DNA from: an uncultured Lachnospiraceae bacterium
Lineage (GTDB): Bacteria > Bacillota > Clostridia > Lachnospirales > Lachnospiraceae
Length of the DNA: 35,065 nt
NCBI GenBank assembly: GCA_904395885.1
Contig: CAJFOF010000077.1
Span: 1 to 35,065 of the forward strand
Direction: 5' to 3'
Under the pieces are notes generated by a model, which worked only from the letters and a program-made list of their open reading frames with translations, had not been told where the DNA came from and made no database searches. Position numbers and translations under genes: made by a program. Position 1 is the stretch's first letter. Every line of letters begins with the position of its first letter. Shown here in pieces: positions 7,653-15,488 of the stretch.

Positions 7653-8576
7653 TTGAATAGGACAGGAACAAGAATTCTGGGGAAGAACAGGCATACGACG
7701 GATAAGATTTTTTCATTAGCGCTGTTGCTCCCTGCTATCTTTATTACATGTGCGTTTATCCTGGTTCCAATAGTTGACTCTATTTACAGAAGCTTTTTGG
7801 ATTACAGGGTCAGAAACATTATCAATAATGAGCCGGGAGTTTGGAACAACTTTGAAAACTATCTGAATCTGTTTTCCAATGGAAAATTGCTTCCGTCAAT
7901 GAAAAATACGCTGATATTTGTTTTCGGCGTAGTAATCGCTCAGTTTATCCTGGGCATGGCTCTGGCACTGGTTTTAAATACAGGAATTAAGGGTTCCAGA
8001 TTTATCAGAAGTATCATGATGGTACCGTGGGTGGTTCCAACCCTCATCTCCGGTCTGGTCTGGATGTGGATGTTCCAGGCACAGTACGGCTTAGTAAAAT
8101 ATCTGGTAGACGTTATCACAGGGGGACGGGTAACAGACTTTGCGATCTTGAACAATCCAGCCACGGCAATGTTCGGCGTGTCCTGTGCTGCTCTCTGGAA
8201 ACAGATCCCTCTGGCAACCCTGCTTTTGCTGGCCGGTCTGGCCAATGTGCCCGACGATATGCTGGAGGCGGCAAAAATGGATGGAGCCAATGCGGTACAG
8301 AGATTTTTCTTTATCACTCTGCCGTATATGAAGAGTGTTATCAAAGTTACCGTTACGATGTCTATTATTGAAAACTTCAAGCAGTTCCCGTTATTCTGGA
8401 CGATGACGGGTGGTGGCCCAAACAATTCTACCACAACTATGGCAATCCTGAGCTACAGGGAGGCGTTTGTTTCCAATAACTTTGGCTCTGGTGCAGCCGT
8501 TACAACAGTGTGGATGTTGATGATGGTCGTAGTGGTTTTCATTTTCAACCGTATTTTCAGAAATACAGACATGTAA
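7653..8576 (+). CDS. ABC sugar transporter permease, MalF type
   Basis: Inner-membrane permease of the CUT1 importer, 307 residues, about six transmembrane segments. The cytoplasmic EAA loop is clear (EAAKMDGANAVQRFFFITLPYMK). The start codon is TTG at 7653, supported by GGAGGAG at 7641-7647 five bases upstream; no suitable ATG follows before the first membrane segment. It pairs with the MalG-type permease 18 bases downstream. No ATP-binding subunit is encoded in the operon, so a shared MsmK-type ATPase from elsewhere probably energises it. Confidence 0.93.
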   Translation: MNRTGTRILGKNRHTTDKIFSLALLLPAIFITCAFILVPIVDSIYRSFLDYRVRNIINNEPGVWNNFENYLNLFSNGKLLPSMKNTLIFVFGVVIAQFILGMALALVLNTGIKGSRFIRSIMMVPWVVPTLISGLVWMWMFQAQYGLVKYLVDVITGGRVTDFAILNNPATAMFGVSCAALWKQIPLATLLLLAGLANVPDDMLEAAKMDGANAVQRFFFITLPYMKSVIKVTVTMSIIENFKQFPLFWTMTGGGPNNSTTTMAILSYREAFVSNNFGSGAAVTTVWMLMMVVVVFIFNRIFRNTDM

Positions 8577-8594
8577 GGAAGGGAGGAAACGTAT

Positions 8595-9434
8595 ATGAAG
8601 CGCAATCGTTTAATAGGCAGTATTATCAAGTGGGCTGTGCTGGTAGTGATTCTTCTTTTCCTGCTGTTCCCTCTGTTTTGGGTATTGATGACCTCCTTTA
8701 AGACCAATATGGAGGCGTATAAGTATCCGCCTACGTTTATTCCAGAAGAACCGACAGTAGAGAGCTATGTCTCTTTGTTTACTGAAAATAACGAGTTCTT
8801 TGTTTATTACAAAAATAACTTTATCGTAGCTGGAAGCTGCGCCGTGCTGACGACTCTCATTGCGGTTATGGCTGGTTATGCACTGTCCCGTTTTCATTTC
8901 CGCTGGAATCAGTGGATTGTGGCAGCCTTTACTTCAGCCCAGATGTTCCCTATCATCAGCCGGTTGATTTCTCTGTATAAATTGTTGGGAGATGTTAACC
9001 TGATCAATACCCGTATAGGCCTGATCTTGGCTGTGATGGCCGCGCAGATTCCATTTACGATCATGCTGATGTCCAGTTTTTATGACGGAATTCCAGTTGA
9101 ACTGGAAGAGGCAGCTACAGTGGACGGCGCAGGACGCCTGCAGATCTTGTTCCGGGTGGTTGCTCCGCTGGTAAAGCCAGGTATGCTGGCAGTAGGAATT
9201 TATTCATTCCTGTTGTCATGGGATGACTATCTTCACGCTTCAACGCTGATCCAGACAGATTCTTTGAGAACTCTTTCTGTAGGTATTGCATTAAGATATC
9301 TGGGGGAGTTATCATATGATTGGTCCCTGATCAATACGATATCGATTGTCGGTACTCTTCCGATGGTGATATTATTCTTCTTCTTCCAGAAGTACATGGT
9401 GAAAGGTCTGGTAGCAGGAGCAGTAAAAGGATAA
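8595..9434 (+). CDS. ABC sugar transporter permease, MalG type
   Basis: Second permease of the importer, 279 residues, with an N-terminal membrane helix (residues about 10-30), a periplasmic stretch and further helices. The EAA loop reads EEAATVDGAGRLQILFRVV, and the C-terminus ends MVKGLVAGAVKG as is typical of MalG-like permeases. GGAGG precedes the start. Only 13 bases separate it from the aldolase gene, so transport and catabolism are translated from one message. Confidence 0.94.
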   Translation: MKRNRLIGSIIKWAVLVVILLFLLFPLFWVLMTSFKTNMEAYKYPPTFIPEEPTVESYVSLFTENNEFFVYYKNNFIVAGSCAVLTTLIAVMAGYALSRFHFRWNQWIVAAFTSAQMFPIISRLISLYKLLGDVNLINTRIGLILAVMAAQIPFTIMLMSSFYDGIPVELEEAATVDGAGRLQILFRVVAPLVKPGMLAVGIYSFLLSWDDYLHASTLIQTDSLRTLSVGIALRYLGELSYDWSLINTISIVGTLPMVILFFFFQKYMVKGLVAGAVKG

Positions 9435-9447
9435 GGAGGAATAGAGT

Positions 9448-10305
9448 ATGTTAACAACAAGTAAGGAAATGCTGCTGGATGCAGCCCGGAATGGCTATGC
9501 AGTTCCGGCTATCAACACTCAAGGTGGCAATTATGACATTATCTGGGCCATCTGTAAGGCGGCGGATGATCTGAGATCTCCGATTATGCTGGCTCATTAT
9601 GTCAGCACTGGAGCATATTCTGGACACGACTGGTTTGTTAATGTCTGCAAGTGGTGTGCAGATAAGGTATCGGTGCCTGTGGCAATCCATCTGGACCACG
9701 GCGATGGATTTGAGATTTGCATGGAAGCTTTGAAGCTTGGCTTTACTTCCGTGATGATTGACGGATCTACAAAGCCCATTGAAGAGAATGCTGCGATGAC
9801 CAATGAAGTTCTGAAGGTGGCAAAATGCTTCGGCGTGCCGGTGGAGGCTGAGATTGGAGAACTCTTACGGCTGGATAATATGGGCGCTGTTATGGAAAAT
9901 AAGAACATAGTGGATCCGGAAGAGGTGAGAAGATTCCTTACTCTGTGCCAGCCTGATTCTCTGGCCATCGGAATTGGAAATGCTCATGGATACTATAAGG
10001 GAGAGCCGGATATTCATCTGGAGGTTCTGGAGGCAGTAAAGAAATTTACGGATATTCCTCTTGTTCTCCACGGCTGCACCGGTATGAAGGAAGAAATCAT
10101 CAAGGACGCGATTAAATTAGGCGTCGCGAAGATCAACTTCGGTACGGAGATCCGTTACAAATACGTAGAACATTATGAAGAAGGCTTAAAGACGCTGAAC
10201 CATCAGGGACACTCCTGGAAATTATCTCAGTTTGCCAATGAAAAACTGCAGGAGGATGTGAGAAAGATTATTCGTCTGGCAGGTTCAGAGGGAAGAGTAA
10301 AATAA
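9448..10305 (+). CDS. Class II aldolase (GatY/KbaY/Fba family)
   Basis: Zinc-dependent aldolase of 285 residues, cleaving a ketose phosphate or bisphosphate to dihydroxyacetone phosphate and an aldehyde. Catalytic Asp83 and zinc ligand His84 lie in HLDHG; His180 in NAHG and His208 in LHG are the other zinc ligands. These numbers match GatY/KbaY almost exactly. The phosphate-binding parts deviate: LHGCTG replaces HGASG/HGGSG, and NFGTEIR replaces NVATELK or NIDTDLR. The N-terminal loop also differs (INTQGGNYD instead of the usual FNxxNxE). I infer a ketose other than fructose or tagatose 1,6-bisphosphate. No sugar kinase is in the locus. AAGGAGG sits upstream of the start. Confidence 0.9.
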   Translation: MLTTSKEMLLDAARNGYAVPAINTQGGNYDIIWAICKAADDLRSPIMLAHYVSTGAYSGHDWFVNVCKWCADKVSVPVAIHLDHGDGFEICMEALKLGFTSVMIDGSTKPIEENAAMTNEVLKVAKCFGVPVEAEIGELLRLDNMGAVMENKNIVDPEEVRRFLTLCQPDSLAIGIGNAHGYYKGEPDIHLEVLEAVKKFTDIPLVLHGCTGMKEEIIKDAIKLGVAKINFGTEIRYKYVEHYEEGLKTLNHQGHSWKLSQFANEKLQEDVRKIIRLAGSEGRVK

Positions 10306-10328
10306 GCGAGGGAAAGAGGAATAAAAAT

Positions 10329-11378
10329 ATGAGAAACAGTGAACTTACATATAAAGAAATATATGGTCAGCCAGCTTCCTTCCAGGCAATCAATGATACC
10401 TTGGAAGATATTTATAGAGTATTGGATGAAGTGTTCAAGGAGGAATACGATGAGCTGATTTTTACTGGCTGCGGGACATCGCTGTATCTGGCACAGTCAG
10501 CGGCCCATGCATTTGCTACCTGTACTAAGATTCCGGCAAAGGGAATGTGCTGTTCCGAGCTGTATTATTTCCCGGAGACTTACGTTGGCAAAGGGAAGAA
10601 AGTGCTGGTGCTCCCGATTACCAGAAAGAGCTATACTACAGAGGTCAGAATGGCTATCGACAAAGTGAGAAGCTATCCCGGCGTAAAGAGCCTGGCTATC
10701 ACCTGCGACGCTGACAGCGCAAAATACAATGACTTTATGATCCTGTCTCCTGAAACCGCTGAGGACAGCGTGATTATGACCCGCTCCTTTACCAGCATGA
10801 TTTATCTGTCTGTGATTCTGGCGTATTATGCAGGCGGGCAGAAGGACAAGATCGAAGCGATGAAGAATTATGCGGCTGAGTCTGAAGAATTTTTAAAGGC
10901 CACTGACGCAATGGCAAAGAAGATTGTGGAGGAACATCCGGACTTAAATCTGTACATTACTCTGGGCCAGGGTATCAACTATGGTATTGCCAATGAGTGC
11001 ATGAACAAAATGAAAGAGATGAGTTTGAGCAATTCAGAAGGCTACTACAGCCTGGAGTACCGTCACGGTCCTATGAGCCTGGTGGACGACAAAACCATGA
11101 TTATCCTGCTGGGGAATGACGCGACTGTAGACGGCGATGCAAAGCTGATGACCCAGATGAAGAGCTATGGCGCCACCATTCTTGCCATTGGAAACAATGC
11201 ATCTAAAGACTTTACAGATGTGGATTACACCATGGATATGCCCTATGGTTACGACAGTCTGCAGAACGCGGCTATGATCGGCTTTATCGGCCAGTTGATG
11301 GGCTACTACATTGCAGAAAAGAAGAACCTGAACGCGGATACTCCAAGACATCTGTCCCAGGCGATTGTTATTAAATAA
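10329..11378 (+). CDS. SIS-domain sugar-phosphate isomerase/deaminase or deglycase
   Basis: Two-SIS-domain protein of 349 residues like the C-terminal half of GlmS and like FrlB/AgaS enzymes. Motifs: YKEIYGQP near the N-terminus, FTGCGTSLYLA (first SIS nucleotide-like loop), TRSFTSMIYLS, then EYRHGP in the second half with the catalytic-type Glu and His, and NADTPRHLSQAIVIK at the C-terminus. There is no glutaminase domain, so it is not a GlmS synthase. Relatives remove an amine from a C2- or C6-phosphorylated amino sugar, or split fructosamine 6-phosphates. Beside a sulfatase and a class II aldolase, an AgaS-like deamination/isomerisation of an amino-sugar phosphate is plausible but unproven. 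Last gene of the sugar operon; no terminator is visible before the rpsO promoter. Confidence 0.9.
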   Translation: MRNSELTYKEIYGQPASFQAINDTLEDIYRVLDEVFKEEYDELIFTGCGTSLYLAQSAAHAFATCTKIPAKGMCCSELYYFPETYVGKGKKVLVLPITRKSYTTEVRMAIDKVRSYPGVKSLAITCDADSAKYNDFMILSPETAEDSVIMTRSFTSMIYLSVILAYYAGGQKDKIEAMKNYAAESEEFLKATDAMAKKIVEEHPDLNLYITLGQGINYGIANECMNKMKEMSLSNSEGYYSLEYRHGPMSLVDDKTMIILLGNDATVDGDAKLMTQMKSYGATILAIGNNASKDFTDVDYTMDMPYGYDSLQNAAMIGFIGQLMGYYIAEKKNLNADTPRHLSQAIVIK

Positions 11379-11381
11379 AGT

Positions 11382-11410
11382 TTGACAATCCTCCATCCCT
11401 ATGCTATGAT
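11382..11410 (+). promoter_or_regulatory. rpsO promoter
   Basis: TTGACA (11382-11387), 17-base spacer, TATGAT (11405-11410). It starts three bases after the stop codon of the SIS gene. Confidence 0.85.
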
Positions 11411-11505
11411 ATTTAAGTGTATGTCAACGCCGGGACGCAGTCTGTCGGATGACTCCAACCCCAGACTTGGTTCACGGTAAGAATAGATTTAAGGAGGATG
11501 TTACT
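11411..11505 (+). promoter_or_regulatory. Structured rpsO leader, probable S15 autoregulatory region
   Basis: The leader of about 90 bases contains AGTCTG (11439-11444) pairing with CAGACT (11462-11467), an inner GGA/TCC pair (11447-11449 with 11454-11456), and flanking CCG/CGG complementarity (11430-11432 with 11475-11477). Ribosomal protein S15 controls its own message through leader folds in several bacteria; this is inferred here by position and structure only. Confidence 0.5.
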
Positions 11506-11772
11506 ATGATTTCCAAGGAAAAGAAGGCAGCAATTATCGCAGAATATGGCAGAAAGCCTGGCGATACCGGTTCACCGGAGGTTCAGATTGCAATTCTGAC
11601 AGCAAGAATCACCGAGCTGACTGAGCATTTAAAGAGCAATCCCAAGGATCATCATTCCAGAAGAGGTCTGCTGATGATGGTTGGTCAGAGAAGAGGTCTG
11701 TTAGACTATTTAAAGAAGACAAATCTGGAAGGATACCGTGCGCTGATCGAAAAGCTGGGCATCAGAAAGTAA
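11506..11772 (+). CDS. rpsO: 30S ribosomal protein S15
   Basis: 88 residues, the usual size for S15, a primary 16S rRNA-binding protein of the small-subunit platform. Diagnostic segments are [32 protein letters not shown] and the C-terminal EKLGIRK. The start at 11506 is set by AAGGAGGA eight bases upstream; the frame is open further 5' but that would run into the structured leader. Forms the classic pair with pnp. Confidence 0.98.
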   Translation: MISKEKKAAIIAEYGRKPGDTGSPEVQIAILTARITELTEHLKSNPKDHHSRRGLLMMVGQRRGLLDYLKKTNLEGYRALIEKLGIRK

Positions 11773-11784
11773 TTTTGCTTCTCT

Positions 11785-11810
11785 TAGGGTGGAGACTTGT
11801 CTCCGCCCTA
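11785..11810 (+). terminator. rpsO-pnp intergenic hairpin
   Basis: An 11-pair stem (one G-U) from 11785 to 11810 with a CTTG loop: TAGGGTGGAGA against TCTCCGCCCTA. No T-run follows, so it should be a partial terminator or a 3'-end stabiliser for the rpsO message that lets part of transcription continue into pnp. Confidence 0.65.
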
Positions 11811-11863
11811 TACTTGTACCATAGGAACGTTTATTTCACGTGGTATTTGGCAGAAGAAACATA

Positions 11864-11914
11864 CCGAGACCGCTGACGTATACATGGAGGCCGTGTACAG
11901 GTCAGTAGTTTCGG
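11864..11914 (+). ncRNA. Long hairpin in the pnp leader, RNase III-type processing site
   Basis: CCGAGAC (11864-11870) pairs with GTTTCGG (11908-11914), CTGAC (11873-11877) with GTCAG (11901-11905), and GTATAC (11878-11883) with GTGTAC (11893-11898), giving about 18 pairs with two small internal loops. It lies about 48 bases before the pnp start. In E. coli a similar long hairpin is cut by RNase III and then used by PNPase for autoregulation; the same role is inferred here. It is a cis-acting mRNA structure, not an independent RNA gene. Confidence 0.5.
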
Positions 11915-11961
11915 GGTCTTCTGCCGCAGACAAAGAGATTAATCAAAAAAGGAGACACGTT

Positions 11962-14094
11962 ATGTACAAGAGTTTCAGTATGGAATTAGCAGGCCGCACC
12001 CTGACAGTCGATGTGGGCAGAGTGGCGGCTCAGGCCAACGGTGCGGCGTTCATGCACTACGGCGATACCGTAGTTCTTTCTACGGCTACGGCATCTGAAA
12101 AGCCCAGGGAAGGAATTGATTTCTTTCCGCTGAGTGTTGAATTTGAAGAAAAAATGTATGCGGTAGGAAAAATACCGGGAGGATTTAACAAGAGAGAAGG
12201 AAAGGCTTCTGAAAATGCAATCCTGACTTCACGTGTTATTGATCGTCCTATGCGGCCGCTGTTCCCAAAAGATTACCGCAATGATGTAACCCTGAACAAT
12301 CTGGTTATGTCCGTTGATCCAGACTGCAGCCCGGAATTGACGGCTATGCTGGGTTCCGCTATTGCAGCCAGCATTTCTGACATTCCGTTTGACGGCCCCT
12401 GTGCCATGACCCAGATGGGATTGATTGACGGGGAATTTATTGTGAATCCTACTGCAGAGCAGAAAAAGGTATCTGATATGGCTCTGACGGTGGCTTCTAC
12501 CAGAGAGAAAGTCATTATGATCGAAGCCGGAGCGAAAGAGGTTCCGGAGCAGGTTATGATTGACGCTATTTTCAAGGCTCATGAAGTAAACCAGGAAATT
12601 ATTAAATTTATCGATACAATTGTTGAAGAGTGCGGAAAGCCCAAACATTCATATGAGAGCTATGCGGTTCCGGAAGAACTGTTTGAGGCGATCAAAGAGA
12701 TCGTTCCTCCTGAGGAGATGGAGGAAGCTGTTTTTACGGATGAAAAGCAGAAGAGAGAAGAGAACATCCGTGTGATCACAGAGCGTCTGGAAGAAGCTTT
12801 CGCTGAGAATGAAGAGTGGCTGGCCAAGTTGGGCGATGCCATTTACCAGTATGAGAAAAAGACTGTTCGGAAGATGATCTTAAAAGATCACAAGCGTCCC
12901 GACGGCCGCGGCATCAAAGAAATCCGCCCGCTGGCAGCAGAGATCGATCTGCTTCCGAGAGTACACGGATCCGGTATGTTTACCCGTGGGCAGACACAGA
13001 TTTTGAACGCATGCACCCTGGCTCCTTTGTCAGAGGCCCAGAGACTTGACGGCCTGGATGAGAACGAGACCAGCAAGAGATATATGCACCATTACAATTT
13101 CCCGTCCTACTCTGTAGGCGAGACAAAGCCGTCCAGAGGACCGGGACGCCGGGAGATCGGCCACGGAGCACTGGCAGAGAGAGCTTTGGTTCCGGTGCTG
13201 CCCAGCGAAGAAGAATTCCCCTATGCGATCCGCACTGTCTCTGAGACAATGGAATCCAACGGTTCCACTTCCCAGGCAAGTATCTGTGCATCCACCCTGT
13301 CCCTGATGGCGGCAGGTGTGCCGATCAAGACTATGGTAGCGGGAATTTCCTGTGGTCTGGTGACCGGAGATACGGACGACGATTACATTGTCCTGACAGA
13401 CATTCAGGGTCTGGAAGATTTCTTTGGCGATATGGACTTTAAAGTAGGCGGTACCCACAAGGGAATCACGGCAATTCAGATGGATATCAAGATCCACGGC
13501 CTGACCCGCCCGATCATCGAGGAGGCCATTGCCCGCTGCCGCGAAGCCAGACTGTATATTATGGATGAAGTGATGGCTCCGGTAATTTCTGAACCGAGAA
13601 AGAGCCTGAGCAAATACGCTCCAAAGATCAAACAGATTACCATTGATCCTCAGAAGATCGGAGATGTAGTCGGTAAACAGGGAAAAGTGATCAATAAGAT
13701 CATTGAGGAGACCGGCGTAAAGATCGACATTGACGACAGCGGAGCGGTGAATGTGTGCGGCACAGATGCGGCAATGATCGAAAAGGCAATTTCTATTATT
13801 GAAAGCATTGTTACTGACATTGAGCCCGGCATGATTTTTACAGGCAAAGTGGCACGGATTATGAACTTTGGTGCTTTTGTTGAACTGGCACCTAACAAGG
13901 ACGGAATGATTCATATTTCCAAATTGTCCGACCGCCGGGTTGGCAAAGTAGAGGACGTTGTCAATATTGGAGATGAGGTTACGGTAAAAGTAATCGAAGT
14001 GGACAAGATGGGCAGGATTAATTTAAGCATGCGCCCCAGTGACTTGGCGAAAAAAGAGAATGCGAAAGCAAGACCAGTGGAAGACGCAGAGTAA
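11962..14094 (+). CDS. pnp: Polyribonucleotide nucleotidyltransferase (PNPase)
   Basis: Phosphorolytic 3'-5' exoribonuclease of RNA decay, 710 residues, normal length. Order: first RNase PH domain (GGFNKREGKASENAILTSR), linker helices, second RNase PH domain (HKRPDGRGIKEIRPL; GDMDFKVGGTHKGITAIQMD), KH domain (IGDVVGKQGKVINKIIEETG) and S1 domain (GKVARIMNFGAFVEL). AAAAAAGGAGA upstream selects ATG 11962, giving MYKSFSMELAGR; the frame is open back to 11797 but that part contains the two leader hairpins. No separate promoter is obvious, so it is probably read from the rpsO promoter. Followed by a strong terminator. Confidence 0.98.
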   Translation: MYKSFSMELAGRTLTVDVGRVAAQANGAAFMHYGDTVVLSTATASEKPREGIDFFPLSVEFEEKMYAVGKIPGGFNKREGKASENAILTSRVIDRPMRPLFPKDYRNDVTLNNLVMSVDPDCSPELTAMLGSAIAASISDIPFDGPCAMTQMGLIDGEFIVNPTAEQKKVSDMALTVASTREKVIMIEAGAKEVPEQVMIDAIFKAHEVNQEIIKFIDTIVEECGKPKHSYESYAVPEELFEAIKEIVPPEEMEEAVFTDEKQKREENIRVITERLEEAFAENEEWLAKLGDAIYQYEKKTVRKMILKDHKRPDGRGIKEIRPLAAEIDLLPRVHGSGMFTRGQTQILNACTLAPLSEAQRLDGLDENETSKRYMHHYNFPSYSVGETKPSRGPGRREIGHGALAERALVPVLPSEEEFPYAIRTVSETMESNGSTSQASICASTLSLMAAGVPIKTMVAGISCGLVTGDTDDDYIVLTDIQGLEDFFGDMDFKVGGTHKGITAIQMDIKIHGLTRPIIEEAIARCREARLYIMDEVMAPVISEPRKSLSKYAPKIKQITIDPQKIGDVVGKQGKVINKIIEETGVKIDIDDSGAVNVCGTDAAMIEKAISIIESIVTDIEPGMIFTGKVARIMNFGAFVELAPNKDGMIHISKLSDRRVGKVEDVVNIGDEVTVKVIEVDKMGRINLSMRPSDLAKKENAKARPVEDAE

Positions 14095-14104
14095 ACTTTT
14101 TCAG

Positions 14105-14143
14105 AAGGGGATGCTGTAAATTTTGCAGCATCCTCTTGTTTTA
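14105..14143 (+). terminator. Intrinsic terminator of rpsO-pnp
   Basis: AAGGGGATGCTG (14105-14116) pairs with CAGCATCCTCTT (14126-14137), with one G-U, followed by GTTTTATTT. A strong rho-independent terminator. Confidence 0.9.
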
Positions 14144-14165
14144 TTTAACATCAAGAGGACAGAAT

Positions 14166-15479
14166 ATGAAGAAAAGCAGAATTTATGCAATAGGGATTGG
14201 ATGCCTGATAAGTCTGGCGGTGCCTGGGACAGCAGCGCTTGCGGATACACAGTTGCCGGCTATGGAAGCGCCCGGCGAGGAGAGCAGTGCTTCATCTGAG
14301 GAGACCAGCGCGCCTGCTGTCCAGGAGACAGCGGCCCCGGCCGGGGCGGAGTCTGCCGGCCCCGGGGAGGGTGCGGAGACATCCGGAAGTTCTACCATCA
14401 TCCGCGACAGCCAGTCCCGGACAGATTATTCTCAGATCGGACCGGGAATCGGCCTGGATCAGGATGCCGGAAGCCAAAATCAGGAAACTGCAGGAACAGA
14501 GTTTACCGCTATGACGGTATCGGATCCGGTGGTGAAGCCTGTGGAAAAATACTCTTATGAGCAGATGAAAACGGATATCGAGGCTCTGAAGGCGCGCTAT
14601 GGGACCGCCCACATGACGGTGAATACCATCGGCACATCCGCAGACGGCCGGGAAATCTATGACATTGTCATCGGCAATGTCAATGCCGGAAAACATGTCC
14701 TGATACAAGGAGCCATGCATGCCAGAGAGTACATGAATCCCCTGCTGATGATGAAACAGATCGAGGATGCGCTGGCATTTTATGATACAGGCAGCTATAA
14801 TGGAAGAAAGCTGTCAGATCTTTTAAGCCAGGTGGCGGTACATTTTGTTCCCATGTCGAACCCGGACGGGGTTGCCCTGAGCCAGTTCGGCCTGGATGCT
14901 ATCCAGTCGGCCGAGCTCAGGGAGAGGATCCAGAACTGTTACGCGTCCGATACGGCTGCAGGGCGCACGAGCCTGGATTTTGATACATATCTGACCCGTT
15001 GGAAGGCCAACGCCCGGGGTGTGGATCTGAATTACAATTTTGACGCCCTGTGGAACAATGCCTCCAGCACCTGGCTGCTTCCCTCCTCCTCGGGATATAA
15101 AGGCCTCGGGCCTGTCTCGGAGCCGGAGTCCCAGGCACTGGTAAACCTGATCAACAACGGCTGCACGTGGGCTGCCGTGCTGAATTACCATTCTATGGGA
15201 AATGTCATCTACTGGGACATTGAGGGGAACCAGGTGAAGGCCAAATCCCAGCACCTGGCACAGCTGATGTCGGCAGCTACCGGCGGGTACCAGATGCTCT
15301 ACAGCGGAGGCGGAGGCGGCTTTAAGGACTGGCTTCAGCTGAAAGACAATCCGGTTCCCAGCATCACCGTTGAGACGGGGAAAGTGGACTGCCCCATGCC
15401 CTTATCTGAATTTGAAAGCGTGTGGGCGCAGAACCGGGCAGGCTGGGCCCTGGCCGCAGATTTTGCCCTTTTGTATTGA
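14166..15479 (+). CDS. Secreted M14-family zinc carboxypeptidase-like protein
   Basis: 437 residues with an N-terminal signal peptide (cleavage near ALA-DTQ, residue 26), then an extended Ser/Glu/Ala/Gly-rich stretch to about 120, then an M14 metallopeptidase domain. Zinc ligands His185 and Glu188 (HAREYMNP) and His342 (LNYHSMGN), substrate-site RGVDLNYNFD (284-293), and general base Glu403 (SITVETGK) are all present, so it should be active. M14 proteins of this kind in Firmicutes act on peptidoglycan peptides or on C-terminal residues. It leads an operon with an ABC ATPase and two ABC-2 permeases; the next start is ten bases away. Whether it processes the transporter's substrate is inference. 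GC content is visibly higher from here to 20115 than in the flanks. Confidence 0.9.
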   Translation: MKKSRIYAIGIGCLISLAVPGTAALADTQLPAMEAPGEESSASSEETSAPAVQETAAPAGAESAGPGEGAETSGSSTIIRDSQSRTDYSQIGPGIGLDQDAGSQNQETAGTEFTAMTVSDPVVKPVEKYSYEQMKTDIEALKARYGTAHMTVNTIGTSADGREIYDIVIGNVNAGKHVLIQGAMHAREYMNPLLMMKQIEDALAFYDTGSYNGRKLSDLLSQVAVHFVPMSNPDGVALSQFGLDAIQSAELRERIQNCYASDTAAGRTSLDFDTYLTRWKANARGVDLNYNFDALWNNASSTWLLPSSSGYKGLGPVSEPESQALVNLINNGCTWAAVLNYHSMGNVIYWDIEGNQVKAKSQHLAQLMSAATGGYQMLYSGGGGGFKDWLQLKDNPVPSITVETGKVDCPMPLSEFESVWAQNRAGWALAADFALLY

Positions 15480-15488
15480 GGAGCGGAA

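Noticed and set aside
2016-11378. Sulfoquinovose catabolism
   Set aside because: A FucI-like isomerase can occur in such loci, but no sulfoquinovosidase, sulfo-sugar transaldolase/transketolase or sulfolactaldehyde enzymes are present, and the sulfatase acts on sulfate esters, not C-S bonds.
11797-11961. N-terminal extension of PNPase
   Set aside because: The stretch contains the leader hairpins, and homologous PNPases start at MYKSF-like sequences; AAGGAGA precedes ATG 11962.
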